Positions 1-13,411 of a DNA stretch of 64,000 nt are shown here, piece by piece; the stretch's first letter is position 1, and each line of letters begins with the position of its first letter. Position numbers and translations under genes: made by a program. Source of the stretch: Brugia malayi (Eukaryota > Nematoda > Chromadorea > Rhabditida > Onchocercidae); NCBI RefSeq assembly GCF_000002995.4, contig NW_025062475.1:14478687-14542686 (forward strand). The letters are read 5' to 3'. The notes below the pieces were generated by a model. That model saw only the letters and a list, made by a program, of their open reading frames with translations, ran no database searches and was not told the origin of the DNA.

Positions 1-232
1 ACCTGAAAAGCATTTTACATAAATATATAAGCACAAAGAAATACTAAAGCTAAACAATTGCAATATATTTGAAATCATGACAAAGAAAATAAAATATAAA
101 GATCATTCCAAAACAGTACAGAAAATGCAAAGGAGGAAAGAATATCACACATATAATAGAATCAAAGCATTACATTGACATTCTACAACGATTTGTGTTT
201 AGACAAACTGAAAATAAGATAATGTATGTTAC

Positions 233-3200
233 CGCCACATTATTACTATTGTCGTTTTCAGCCATTTTTTCACCAACTGCTGCTATCTCCGCAAGATCTT
301 TTAAATATGCATGACGCTCATTCGAATCAGATGTTGCAGCTATCCAAAGTGTAAGCATATTCATAAAAATGGATAAAGGTCTGCAAAAATTTTGATGATA
401 CTTGCTGCTCAAATAGAATAATGTATATATAAGACAACTGCATGACGTCTTAATAACAATGCAAATCAATACCAAGAACAGTTTTCCTTTTAATATACAA
501 ATTTAAAAGATAGTTGAGGCCATATAAACGAATAAAAAAAATCACCCGCTAATCATAGGCAACTTAATTCCTGTGTCCTGTTTTTTGCTTAATTTTTGTA
601 AGAACTTTTTGTGTTCTTCTTTATAAATCGCAGTCACATTTCTGCCTGCCCTTACACTGACAATGAATAAGGAAGCAATTGATGAACAAAAAGCATTGCG
701 CATCTGAAATATTCGAAGGATTACGTCGTAAGAAGTAAATCAAAAAATAAATCAAAATCATTAAAACAAAAAACAAAAAAATTTCAAACCTTATTTTTAT
801 AAGATAGAACGGATAAATGGCAAGCCAATAAGTTAAAAAACTTACTTCCTCTGTCCACTTTCCGTGTTTAAATAATAGTTTCAAGACACTTTCCTGGATG
901 TTTATTGGCCAATGCAGAAATACATTTGTTATCCGTCTTAATCTCCAACCACCTCCTTTCAGAGCCTATAAAAACAAATTCTTTAGATTTGGTCAAAGAG
1001 AGAACAATTAAGTTTTGTAATATGATTCAATATTTGAAGCGTGTTACTTAGTAATCGATTAAATTTATTAATTACCTCAAGGATTATGTCGTGGGCATCA
1101 CTATGTAATTGCAGTAGAATCTTTTCTGTGATTTTAACATTTCCGCCGATAAATTCATCAAAATTTCCATCTCCAACGCGATCGAAATTGTCAAGTAATT
1201 TAGCAATGTTAGCTGACGTCCACTCTTTCGAAGTAAGCGACTAAAATAGAACATTCTTTTAAAAACAAAAATCACATTTTCCTTTTTAAATTAACAAAAT
1301 TACAGAAACAAATCCGATTCAAAGAAGCTCAATTTATGAAAAAAAAAAAAAGATGCAAAAAAAACCTCTTTAAGAACAAGAAGAATAGCCTCAATCATGG
1401 AGAATAAGAAACGAAATTCGTTGCTCTTTCGTATCGATCTTAACAACTGCACAAATTCGGGAGAAAACACAGCCACTAACTAAATAAATGAACAAATTTT
1501 AGAGGAATAATAGGAAATTGAAAATCTATTAAAGAATTCTTGAAAAGAAAAAGCACATAATACTTCCACGCTTTTTATCAAAATTAGATGAGAACACAGA
1601 AAAATAGTAAGGAATTGACAATTCAAAACGGATACCTCATCACTTTCAAAATCTATTTGTTGTAGCATCGTATTAATAAATGGTAGAGCGCGCGATATGA
1701 CCTGAAACTCGTATTTAATGGAAGCCAGCAGTGACAAATTATTATCAAAGTTAAAAATTATTCAATATAAAGCATTTCTAATAGAATATAGATAAATCAA
1801 GATTAATCTAGATTTCTCGTAAGAAATCCACAAAGTTAACTATTAGCATCTTATTATGACTGAAATTAATCATTACTCTGTGTAAATCGCCATGATACAA
1901 CCATTTTTCGACAACTTTACTATAAACAGTTTCGAAATTCCTCGATATCCTCGCGAGAATTAATAATTTTGATATTAATTCGTTCTCAGCAAAGCCACTT
2001 GCTTTCTTAAAAAGTGCTTCAATATTATTCAAAAACTTTCTTGTGTTTAGAATGAAACAGTTTGATTAATTTTTAAAAAATGTAGCGTTTTAGTACTAAC
2101 GCCTGAAAAGTATAAAACAAGATTCACCTCAAATTAATCATTTCTCATCTTACATAATGATCGATATCATTTATGATAAATAAAACTTACGACATGTGGA
2201 AATAATAGTCTAAAATAACCTTTAAAATGTTGATAACTGCATCACAGTCTTCATCGGAAATATTTAGCTTTCCGCTGGTTGACAAAAATGACACCTCAGC
2301 TTTCAACGTATCCTGCAGCAAACGATGATCGATTTATTCAGATTTCTGATAAGTGATTAACACTGCTTCATTCTCGAAATTTTACTTTTAAATCTTCAAC
2401 TTACACTATGCTTCTCCATAACAAGCAGGGCAAAGTAGAACCATTCCGGATTAATTGAATCTAGAGGTTTCGTAACTTCATTTTTCACAAGGGGCCAAAA
2501 ATTCTTTGCAAATCTCTTTCCACGCAATTTATTTGCACATTGAGCTAATAAATTAGCTATGGAATATGCCAATGCACTTTGCTTCTCTGCCAAGCTCATT
2601 TCTCGCCTTCCTATTTCAAATAAAGCCTAAAACTGATATAGTTTACTTGAAACAAAATATGAAATGGATCAAAAAATCCTAAAGATAACTAAAAAGTGTA
2701 AACATATATGCCTCATCATATGCATCGCTGTTCACCATTGCAAGATGTAATAAATGTTGACCCAATACAGAACCAGGACTTTCCTGAAATGCAATAATTT
2801 TATAGTAAAATCATAACCACTAAGAAAAGTTCAGCATACAATAAAACGAATGAAACAACTGAATTTTTTGAATTACTTTCCTTTAAAGCTACTCTTTCTC
2901 TCACATTATACTCAAGACAAAAACCATACCACCCTGCTTGAAAAAATATGTATTATCATTAAAAATAAGAAGAAGAAAGTAACAAATACTTTAAAAATAA
3001 AAAAGACACTTAAAATACCAATTTTGAAAACAAAAAAGAAAACTGAAAAACCAACTGCTTTATTTAACGGCAACTTCTGATCGGCCAATTCAAATAACAT
3101 TTCAACCGGCCAATCTTTTCCAAATGAAGAAAGAATAATGGTAAGTGCATTTGTATAACCGAGACGTGCAGCAGCACGTGATGAAGCTAATCCAGAAATC

Positions 3201-3780
3201 AATCTTTCCATCAAATATGAACCATTCTGTTCAAACTGAAAAAGAACTTTCATTTAAATTCTCTTATATCTTATCTAAATGAGAAGTTTGAATTCATCAT
3301 TCTATTCTAACTTATTACTCAAACTAATGATTTACTATTAGTCTATGCATCGATGCAACGCTAAATTAATATAATAAATATCTCACTCATAAGTACCATA
3401 CAAGAAAAAGCAGAATTAGGTTTTTTTTTTTTTGAATATCAGTCATGCAAAAGAATTCTTCCATTTGCAAAAAAAAAAGAAAAAAAAGAGTGGAAGAAAA
3501 AGGATTACAATTTGAAGTTTATAAGTCATTTAATTTGTAGATGAAATAATGAGAGTTTCAGAATTTAATTACGACTTACTTCATCCAAAATCGCAATCAC
3601 AGCATTATGACGGTTATCTTGATCGAAATCAGCAAGATCATAAAATTTATCCAATAATTCTTTAGAAACATTAACCATTTTCCCTTCTTTATCTGCAACT
3701 AAATTTAAATCGTCACTGTTAAAGTAAGCGTTAGCTTTCCCTTTCTTAACTTGCTTCCCATTCTTTTCTTTTATTCTCAA
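233..3780 (-). CDS. MYBBP1A: MYBBP1A / POL5-family nucleolar protein (N-terminal part, probably continues beyond the left edge)
   Basis: This family acts in the nucleolus in rRNA synthesis and transcriptional control and folds as a long alpha-solenoid. I join 12 exons: 3780-3580, 3235-3056, 2783-2712, 2626-2405, 2312-2220, 2035-1877, 1701-1636, 1479-1366, 1240-1076, 965-846, 703-546 and 380-233. They encode about 566 residues and every intron phase agrees. The family-typical N-terminal stretch includes LLDKFYDLADFDQDNR followed by YLMERLISGLASSRAAARLG. Vertebrate MYBBP1A is over twice as long, and the last exon ends on a possible donor (GTAACA), so more exons probably lie left of the window; read-through instead would stop at 170. 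The first exon follows an acceptor-like AG and has no upstream ATG in frame, so the start is either in an unseen exon or at the internal Met of MVNVSKELLDK (about residue 35). The acceptor of the 2035 exon is weak. Confidence 0.8.
2705..2716 (-). other. Possible GC donor splice site in the MYBBP1A-like gene
   Basis: The exon 2783-2712 ends in GAT GAG and is followed by GCATAT rather than GT. The next exon (from 2626) is open only in phase 0, giving the join DAYDE/ALFEIGRR. The nearest GT downstream (GTTTAC) would bring a stop codon in the next exon. The GC site is not the strong CAG|GCAAGT form, so a sequence error or a different exon structure is also possible. Confidence 0.4.
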
Positions 3781-4703
3781 CTACTTTTGATAATTATTTG
3801 GATAATTAATTAAATGATAAATTGATATCAGGAAAAAATAAAACAAAAAGACTTGCTTTACTAAATTAAAAAAAAAAAATGATGAAAACAATTTAAATTC
3901 ATAGTTTACTCAATATTATACTTAAATTAACGGATTTCACGCTATATTTTTGCGGTCCGTCAGAAACAAATAACGCAATTTGTTAAAATTAGCGTTGCTT
4001 TTTATGTTTTCACTTATTTTAGTTTCCTTTTTTTTTTTTTTTTTTCTTATTACTTCGAGTTTTGCATGTAATTAATTCTTTTGTAGTATTATTTTTGTAA
4101 TTAGTTTCTTAATTAATAATATGTAATTAATTTTTTGTAACGTTACTCTTGTATTTAATTAATAGCATATAATTAATCTTTTGTAACATTATTTTGTGTT
4201 ACTTCAAGTCTAGCATCTATTTATTTTTTCGTAGCGTTACTTTTGTAATTAGTTTTTTGACTAATAATATGTAATTAATAGTGTATAAAAATTTTGTAGC
4301 AGTATTTCTATTATTTCGAATTTATCATCTAATTAATTTTTTATAGTTAATTTTTTAGAATTGGATGAGATTTAATTCATTATGAGTGTAATAAATTGAT
4401 ACTTTTCCATATCATCTATTTTTTTAAAAAAAAAGTTTATTAAATTTATTAGAAAATTACTCAGCGAAATATACTACGATGAAAGGAACATCGGTAATAA
4501 AATAAGTATGAAATGATTTTAATTTCATAACTTTAAACATATAAAAAAGTATTTATTTTGAAACTACATCAAAATTTACAAGAAAAAAAAAAAAGAAACA
4601 TGAATCAAAATATTAGTTCTGTTACGGATAACATTAATTCCCTGAGGATTGAAATTACATAAGAGAAAAATGATAAATAAAGTGAGAAATTGAATGAATT
4701 ATT
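3781..4703. other. Intergenic spacer with degenerate ~60-bp repeats
   Basis: No coding exon is recognised here. At about 4045-4345 there are several imperfect copies of a motif built around TTTTGTAATTAGTTT and ATAATATGTAATTAAT, spaced at roughly 60 bp. The rest is AT-rich. The spacer separates the end of the channel gene from the first seen exon of the MYBBP1A-like gene on the same strand. Confidence 0.5.
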
Positions 4704-7700
4704 TCACATCAAATCTGTATCTGTAAGTTCTGTACCACTGATACTGTAGTAGTAAAACCAATATATTATATTGAATACCAGGAAAATCTGAAATTGAAAA
4801 TGTATTTGAGAAACTTTTTTTTTTAACTAAATTCTAATGGAATTAAGTGAATAGAAGAGGACGCATTGTAAAGTTGATTAGGTTTAAATTTTTATCTCAC
4901 AATTTAATTATTTATAAATAATTATGAATTATTTACCAAAGGAAAAATAGATCGCGAATATTTGTCTATTTTATTAGGTCGTATCACACAGAATAATATC
5001 ATATATTCCTCTTTTGAAGTTTCTTCTGCATGAATTGCAGGTAGTGGTGATGGTGGTGGTATTGGACATTGGCATTCACCCTGAATTGGCATTCTACCAT
5101 TTATACATTTTATTTTTGTAAATTATCAATGTTATCAGTGTAATCGATAAGGTTTACAATCATTACATTTGTATAAACCAGTTAATACTACAAGAAATTA
5201 TTCAATATTTGATGAATTCCAAGTTATAGTAATCACTTTGATATAATATATTTTAATTACAGTATCTATAGTGATGCAATTTACGGTATGATTATGGTAT
5301 TTTGCGATGCTGTAAATGATAAATTTTCAAATGTTATATATTAAATATAATAATTTATGGCACTTAATATATGCTATGAAATGTGATCGTATATTAAAGT
5401 GTTATCTCTTCAACGTATTCATTTATGAATATTACTAACTTTTTTTAGAATTACAGGTGGTTTAATTTCACCGCCGTTATATAGGATGGAATTTTTATCA
5501 CGAGATGAATAAAATGGATGATAAAGCGGAATTATGGTATCATTTGTTGCTGATGGCATAGTATAGAAGCAATCTGGTGCTGTACTTGGTAACTTCCTTA
5601 AAAATAATCGTAGTGATTTTTGTAAGTTATACAAGAGAGTTAATTAGAATTCTTTCTTTATTGTTCGAAATAATTTTATTATATTATTTTTTCTTTTTTT
5701 GAAAAAGCGATAAAGTTAATTTGAAACTAGAAAAAAAAAAATGGTGGAAATATATTTTTCCTAAAACTTGCATTTATTGCAAATTTCAAAGAAAGAAAAA
5801 AATAAATAAGAACAAATTTGAATATGTGAATAAAATTTACCTATGCAAATCTTTTTGTTTTCTTTCAATCAATTTTATCCTTTTACTAATGTATCCAACA
5901 GCAGCAAATTCAAGTAATGAACTGAATACCATAACAAATGATACACCTAAAAGTTATTCTTTCTACTTTCCTATGCAATAATAATAATATTATTATTATT
6001 TGTTGTTGTGTTAAAACTCTTCGAAATGGAAGATTTTAGTTTAAGAATTGAAACGAATAATTTTCTTTTATTCATTAATAAATTTTTATATATTATAACT
6101 AACCGAGAAATATGTCGATGCTTTTAACATAAGAAACTTTCGGCATTGAAGCCTGCAATTTAATCATTTCAAAATTAAATAGGAAATAATTAATTAATTT
6201 TCTTTCAATCAATTTTGATATTAAATTTCGAGAAAAAAAAAAAAGGATATACTCGAAGAATAGATATATGATATATTTTGAATTGATTTGAACTCTAAAT
6301 TTGAACGGGATTTTTTTTTTTCTTAATAAATTAAAATTTAATGAATAAAGTTGTAGAAAAGATAGAAATCTAACATTTGTTGTTGCAGTAAGTGTAGTCA
6401 TAGTAAGTATGGTAAGTACACTTAGCGCTACTCGTGCTGGAGTTGCATCACGATTAAGCCAGAAAGATACCCATGAGATGACAACAATCAAAATTGAGGG
6501 TAAATAAACTTGAATAATATAGAATCCTATATTTCGTTTGAATAAAAATGCACAAGTTAAACGTGAATAGTTGCCTAAAATATTAACAGTTGAAAATTTA
6601 AATAATAAAGTGAAATAATTCGGAAAAAAAAAGACTTTAAAATACATAAAGATTTTTTAATGAGTAGTAAATTTACAAAATAAATATACTTTACTGTATG
6701 AATGCTCATTTTATCTTTTATAGTTTGAAATTTTGCAAATTTTAAGGTTTTGAATTCTACTGTGCTTACCAGAACTTAAGACAACATTTCGTGATGCCAC
6801 TTGTGTATCGATGAGTACAAATTGAGGCAATTCAAATTCTGATTTCGATACTGGATTTTTTGAATTATTAAAGAAGTAAACGATATCTAATACACTATAT
6901 CCATCTGCAATATATACTTTTATATGTTTAACACTGAATAATATAAAAATACCATCATAACTTAATTATTTAAAGAAATCAATATCATAAGTGTTAAAAG
7001 TTTTCTAACTTATTGTTATTTATAATACAAGAAAATTAAAGAATTTAACTAACAGCTTTCAATTTCAAGTTTGCATTTCTGAGAATCCATTGGGAATAGA
7101 TGAAGTTTCATGTTACATATAGCTGTCACAGTTAGCCTACAAGCATACGAATTAAAATTTCTATCAAATTTTACTGATTACATCAATTGTTACATTATCA
7201 AATTCTAAGAAATTATAATATTAAATATTCTCAAGCAATTATTTCTTAATAAAAGCTATACGATTTACTCAAATATTTGATAATTATTCATTCATTAGTA
7301 TTTTTAATTACTTAAATTTTGATTATTATTGATGTAAATAATCAATTTTAAAATAAAACAAACCTTTGACTGGTAAATACATTACCATTAGGATAAATGC
7401 GTAAGAATGAATTATGCGTTGTAGTAATATGAAAGTATGATTTTTTTTCATTTGGAAAAAATGTATCAGGCTTCCATAATTTTTGCAAATAATCTACACC
7501 AACCTAAAATTAATAATTTATTTATATAAATTATCCAAAAAGAAAAAAAAAGATGCTATAATTGAATTTCATTTCTTTAACAAATAAAATATGCAATAGA
7601 TTTAAATTAAATAGTTAATTTTTTTTTTCTTTCCTTTTCATCCTTATTTACGTAAATAGCTTCGTTTAAATTACTTTTGGATTACTCACATTTAAAGCAT

Positions 7701-8476
7701 TTCGTAATGATTAAAAAATAAAAAACGAAAACAACGTTATTGATTGTTTGTTTAGTTTAGAATTACATAAATTGATAAAGGTTGAATTTTAAGTAAAAAA
7801 TTATCAGAATATGATCACTGACTAATGATTCAGTGAAAAATTATAATAATTTATTATTTGTTGCTAATCAAGACATATTTAATGATTAAAATATTTCAAT
7901 TCTTTATTTCAAAAATTTTTCTTTTTTAGCTATATTTTTATTTTAAAATTTTATTTGTAAGATAAATCTTAATAAATTATTTCTTTTAATTTAACATTAA
8001 GTTAATTTATTAAAATTAAAATGCAAATTTCTACAACATTAATTAACCGTTAATGAATCGATATTATTTTCAACGATATCATACAAATAATGGCTAAATG
8101 CAAGGCGTGGATCATTCCATGTTTGCCTCAAATAAAAATCAATTGTAAAATCCTGAAATTCAACAAATTAATTATTTCTAAAATATTAGTATAAAATTAA
8201 AAAATAAGAAAAAAAAAACAACATTTTCCTGAAATTTACTCAAATTGTTTTGTAAAATATAACTTTCAATTAATTTCTATCGTATCAAACATACAAATTA
8301 ATAATATACATACCATATTAACTTCAGATATAGCACTAACGCTTGACACGTGTATCGTAATACCTACGTTTACTGGTTCTTCGCCATGTTTAGGCCTTAG
8401 ACGTTTATCATAAGTGCTATTATCGATAAGTATGTCTAATATTTCTGAGATTTTTTTGGTACGTGAATCACATTCG
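4704..8476 (-). CDS. Cys-loop ligand-gated chloride channel subunit, GABA-A receptor-like (5' exon missing)
   Basis: This is a plasma-membrane pentameric ligand-gated anion channel subunit. Eleven exons join in phase: 8476-8314, 8152-8048, 7503-7364, 7136-7054, 6904-6770, 6574-6375, 6152-6104, 5946-5841, 5596-5440, 5080-4937 and 4787-4704 (stop TGA), about 455 residues. The extracellular domain contains [17 protein letters not shown] and a Cys-loop with exactly 13 residues between cysteines ([15 protein letters not shown]). TM1 begins near [20 protein letters not shown]2 carries the PARV motif ([18 protein letters not shown]), which in this family marks anion selectivity. TM3 runs through [18 protein letters not shown], and TM4 is [14 protein letters not shown] near the C-terminus. 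The cytoplasmic loop is short and Pro-rich. It resembles the nematode GABA-A-type subunits (GAB-1/LGC-37/LGC-38 group), but I cannot choose among them by eye. The signal peptide exon must lie upstream of 8476 and was not found. Confidence 0.88.
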
Positions 8477-11400
8477 CTGCAAAAAAAAAAAAAAAAAAAA
8501 AAAAGAAGAAATTCGAAATTTATTTTTATCAAATATAAATTGTATCAATAAGTTTTGTAATATTTATTTTTTAAACAATTTTATTTGAAAATAAAAACTG
8601 TTTAAAGGATTTTTATTTTTTATTATTATAATTAATAATTGCACAAAAAAAAAAAAAAAAAAAAACGTTCATTTTAATAAAAATAGAAAAAATTAAAATT
8701 CTTTAATATCATCAAACTATTTTGAAAAAAATTTACATTTTACTTTACATTAAATTTTTATATTTCAATTATAATTGCAATTAAATTTACAATTATAATT
8801 GTAAGACAAAATAGTAAAATAAATAAATAATTATTTATATCGATTAATGTGAAATAGATTAACAGATTTTTTCGTTCAATTTAATTTAATTTAATTTCTT
8901 CTTTTTCCTTTTCTTTCCATCTTTTCATTTCCAAAAAAAAAAAAAAATTTTTTTTCATCTTTTTTCATATAAATAAAATATGAATTTGATGCCAAGTGTC
9001 TTTTTTCTCTTTTTATTTATTGATTTTCTTTCCAGTAATATTTGAAATTAAATATGTCATTTGAAATAAAATACGGTGTTAAAACATAATTTAGAGATAA
9101 ATGAAAATAAACAAAGCAAAAAAAAAAAGAGAAAAACGAACTTTTCGAAAAGTCGAAATGCTTTCATCGTATAAAACAAAATAAACAATAATATTATTAT
9201 GGTAGATCCCATTAAATCGTTCAAATGTTATCTAAAGTTTCAAATTAAAAAAAAAACAAAAAAAACAAAAACAAACAAACAAAAAATTTTTTTTCTAGCA
9301 AAGTAAATTTTTCTTTTTATTCTTTCTTTTCACTGTTTTTTTTTTTCATTTTTTTAATAATATACATTATTTTTTTTAGCAAATAAATTTCTTCTATTAA
9401 AATTTTTGTTTTGCATTTTTTATTCTTTTTTAAAAATAATATGAGCAAACCATTTATTAACTAGGAAAAAAAAAAAAGAAAAGAAAAGAAAAAATATTAA
9501 TTAAAAAAAAGAAAATGTAATTTCTAAATTCAAAAAAAAAAAAATTTAGTATTTTGAAAAAATTTTCTCATACAAATGTTTAAAATATTTATGTTCTATT
9601 TATAAGAATAAAAGTTGTTAACAGCGAAGTATCTTATAAGCTTTGCAGTGCTAAAATCGATGAAACTCTTCAAGCATTTCGATACAATTTTATGTGAATT
9701 TGGCATGGCAAAATGAGGCAAATAACATTTTTACAAATGGAAAAATTAAATTTAATTTCATACAATCGAATAAGAAAGTCAAACTAAAATCATTCAAATT
9801 ACATTGCTTTTTAGAAAATTGAAGAAAAGTTTTTCTTTCTTCTTTTTTTTTTTTCATTTTAAATGAATAAATGTTAAACATCTAATTAAGCAATTATTAA
9901 ATTGTAATAAAATTAATTTATACCATATACATTTCACAATAGTTAACATTTAATAAAGATTTTAATAAACATAAATGAAAATTATTGATAAAAAAAAAAG
10001 TAATATTGATATGCTAATATAAGATAAATGCGCAAAAGTGGATTAAAGTTTTTATTTTTTCTCGTTTCAGTTGTATTCATTTCAATTAAATTTTTGTTTA
10101 TTTTGATTATATCAAATTACATTTGAAATTAAATCATTCGTTTGCTCTGATATAATCAAATACTAATTGATTAGCATTGTTGCTAATATTAATAATACAA
10201 GATTAGATTCATTTTAAACATATTTAGCAGATAATGAAATAATTTAATTAGTTCCAACGATATTAAAAAATGAATAAAATCTTAATGAAATACATTTGAA
10301 ATGGTTTAAGCTGCTAAAAAAAAAAAAAAAAAAAAAAAAGAAAATTAAATATTTTCATCAAAATTGTTGGGAAAAAAAACAATGATTAATGCTTAAGATT
10401 GGCAGTTTTTATTTTTTTAAATAAATTAAAAAAGTTATTAAAATTAAGAAACAAATGTAGTTTGAAATGAAGAAAAAAGTCAAATGTAAACTTTTTTTTT
10501 TAATGTGACAAAATTTATTTATACACAAATGTAATAAAAAAATTTGATAAATTAAACGATGTGAAAATTTAATTTCATTCAATTCAATTTAATTATTGAA
10601 ATATTTCTTTTATTTTCTAAATGCATACCGTATTATTTGCTTTAGAAATAAGAAAGTAATGTTTTTTTGTTTTTTTTTCCTACAAATGTATGAAATATTT
10701 TTAGAAATTTTTTTAAAAATATTTTAAGCTTTTTTTTTTTTTTAATTTAATTATGTATTTTATTAATTTATAAAATAAAATTTTTTCATATTTACCTCTA
10801 TTCTAATTCATATTTATTTTTATTTATACACTAATTAAATGAGTATACATTCATTATATATCATCATTAAATTTCTCTAATCTATTTATCCATTATTTTC
10901 TGTTTATTCTTTTTTCATTTTTTTTTTTTTGCTCTTACTTTTTGATTATACCTTTTCATATAATATTTTTAAAAAAACTTTTTTTAAAAAAAAAAAAAAA
11001 AACTATAGAAATAATTTTAAAAAAATATAAAGCGAAAAGCGTTACAAAATAATATTTAATAATTATAGTTACAAAATAATCTTTAATAATTAATAACTAA
11101 CATAAATTATTAAAATGAAAAGAATGATCTCTTTTTTTTCTCTCTCTCTCTCTCTCTTTGTTAATTAATTACATAATAACAATAAATAATGAATGACAAA
11201 AAAACAATGCAAAATTAAATTTAACCAATAATTTTTTCTAACTTTTTAATGTTCATTAACTTTTAACAACAACAACAACAACAACGAAAGGAAGACAATT
11301 AACTAAGAAAATTATATAGTTAAGATTAAATTATGAATAAAATTAATTTAAAAAATTTAATTAATACATTGAGATTATAAAAATTTTATTAATAATATTC

Positions 11401-13028
11401 CAAAAAATAAAAACAAACAAAAAAAAAACAAAAAAGAAAGAAAGAAATGATTGTAAATTAGGAAAAAAAAAAGTAATTCAAAAAAGTGATGAATAAATGA
11501 ATAATTATTCTTTAAATTATTAGTAAAGAAAGGATTCCATTCTACAACTTACTACCATCAATACTTAAAAATGAAAAGACAAAAAGTAGTACTATGTATC
11601 TTCGAAGTAAGTACTTAACAAATACATTCTTTACTGCTTTTCTCTTCTTTTTCCTTATTCTTTTCTTTTTTTCTTTCTTCTTTTCTCTCTTTTTTTGTTT
11701 GTTTTAAAGAAACTCCCATTTAAAGAGATTAAATGATGTCTTTTAACAAATCGAAGTATATAAATAAAAGAAGGAAAAATGTCCCATAAATATTATAATA
11801 ACAATTATTACCAAATAACACTTATTATTCATATCAATGAAACATTTCTAACGTTTCATTTCTTCATTTTTTCACTTTCAATTTTAACAATTTCTTATTC
11901 ATGAATTAAATTTCATTCATTTTATAATTTTCATTTTCAAATTTCAGAATAATAAATGCATATATACATATTTGTTTACTTATTTATTATTGTTACTAGT
12001 AGTATTAAATTATTAATTTTATTATTATATTGCTGAAAAGTTTGATATGAAAAAAAAACAGTTATAGATGATTTCAAACTATTATATTTTACAATAGGAA
12101 AGTAAATAAACAATGATTTATTACATACACAATGGAGAAATTTAGAAATATTTTATACCAATTTATCGCTTATTATGAAGCTAATAAACATTAAAATATC
12201 ATATATGTGCTATTTCAATTAAAATTTTAAAAAATTTTCTTTTGAAAGTAACCATATATTTAATATATTTTCCATGTATTGCTGTATTGCATTCCGATAC
12301 AATTAATTATTTTAATGATAATAATAATAATTAATTTGTTTAATATCCTAAGGAAATTTTTTTACTAGCAACACTAATACTTAATAACAATAATTCATTC
12401 ACTCATATATTAATTACAATCATTCGATTAATATTATTCTAAAAAATTTTTCCTATCAACATACCTATATGATTAAAATTTCACTCTTAAAATAATATAT
12501 GCATTATTTAATTAATTTAAAGAATCGATAACGCTTTAAGAATAAAAAAATACATAAATATTTGGTAATTTTCAATTAATTAAAGGGAAATATTGCCATA
12601 ATCTCAATAAAATTAAAATGCTTTTTAATGAATCTTATTTAATGTTTAAAAGGAAAAAGAAAAAAAAAAAGAAAATGCTTCATTATTTCTCATCTCTAAC
12701 TATCGATTTGAACCAAAAAATCCCAAAGGGAAATCGAATTTCTCATTAAGATTTTCTCAATGAGTACGCACAAACTTCTATCAATTCTCAAATATAGAAG
12801 TAATAAAAATAGCCACTTGAGATATACGATATCGCCATCTTAATCTTTTCTATCAATTTTTATCAGTGTTGAACTTTGACCTTTGCTGAACTTTAATTTA
12901 TGGTCAAACAAAAAAAAAAAAATAGAGAAGAGGGAATATATTCTTTTCGTTGTCCACTCTTTTGGCTTGGAATATATCCGTTGCATAACAGTGCCGTGGG
13001 AAATAAGCAAAATGCGTTGTAAATAACT
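8477..13028. other. Gene-free AT-rich region with homopolymer tracts
   Basis: About 4.5 kb of very AT-rich sequence with many A/T runs, a CT microsatellite near 11132-11157 and an (AAC)n run near 11267-11285. It should contain the 5' signal-peptide exon and promoter of the channel gene. The only candidate exon, near 11540-11600, does not join in frame. No other gene, RNA or mobile element is recognised. Confidence 0.5.
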
Positions 13029-13160
13029 TTATCAACTGATAAGGGATTATTTTACTAACTGATAAGAGATGGTATGTTAGCAGGAGTGCTGATAATTTCG
13101 TTGATATTATGTTTGAGAAAAGAAAGCATAAATATTGGAGTGTATTTGATGACTGATAAG
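12860..13160 (+). promoter_or_regulatory. Cluster of ACTGATAA GATA-factor sites upstream of NDUFAF7
   Basis: Three perfect ACTGATAAG sites lie at 13035-13043, 13058-13066 and 13152-13160. There is also CTGATAA at 13089-13095, and TTATCAGT (the reverse orientation) at 12860-12867. TGATAA is the core recognised by nematode GATA factors of the ELT type, which drive intestinal genes in C. elegans. The cluster lies 250-550 bp before the NDUFAF7 start codon. The sites are seen directly; the function is inferred. Confidence 0.45.
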
Positions 13161-13411
13161 ATTTGTGGAATAGTATTGAGATATTTTTGTTGTTTGGAAG
13201 TAAATCTATGGAATAGTTATTGAGTAATTAGTTTGATCAAAAAGATTCTCTCGTACTGTTGCTATTACTATTACTGTAATGGAGGAAATTAGTGGTATTC
13301 CATGATATCAGTTGTTTGATTCTCAGTTTTTGTAACTTAAAATGCTTATTTTAAATTATTTCAGAGTAATATTTTATGGGAAAGTTATCAATTTACAAAA
13401 CGTTATTTAAC

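Noticed and set aside
1084..1240. EF-hand-like string DNFDRVGDGNFDEF in the MYBBP1A-like gene
   Set aside because: It does not fit the full loop consensus and lies in a helical-repeat protein; most likely chance.
11540..11605. Minus-strand hydrophobic stretch (RRYIVLLFVFSFLSIDG) before a GTAAGT, as the missing signal-peptide exon of the channel gene
   Set aside because: It has no in-frame ATG (the nearby ATG frame stops at once). The GTAAGT donor phase does not fit the acceptor at 8476; only a poor GTTGTA donor would.
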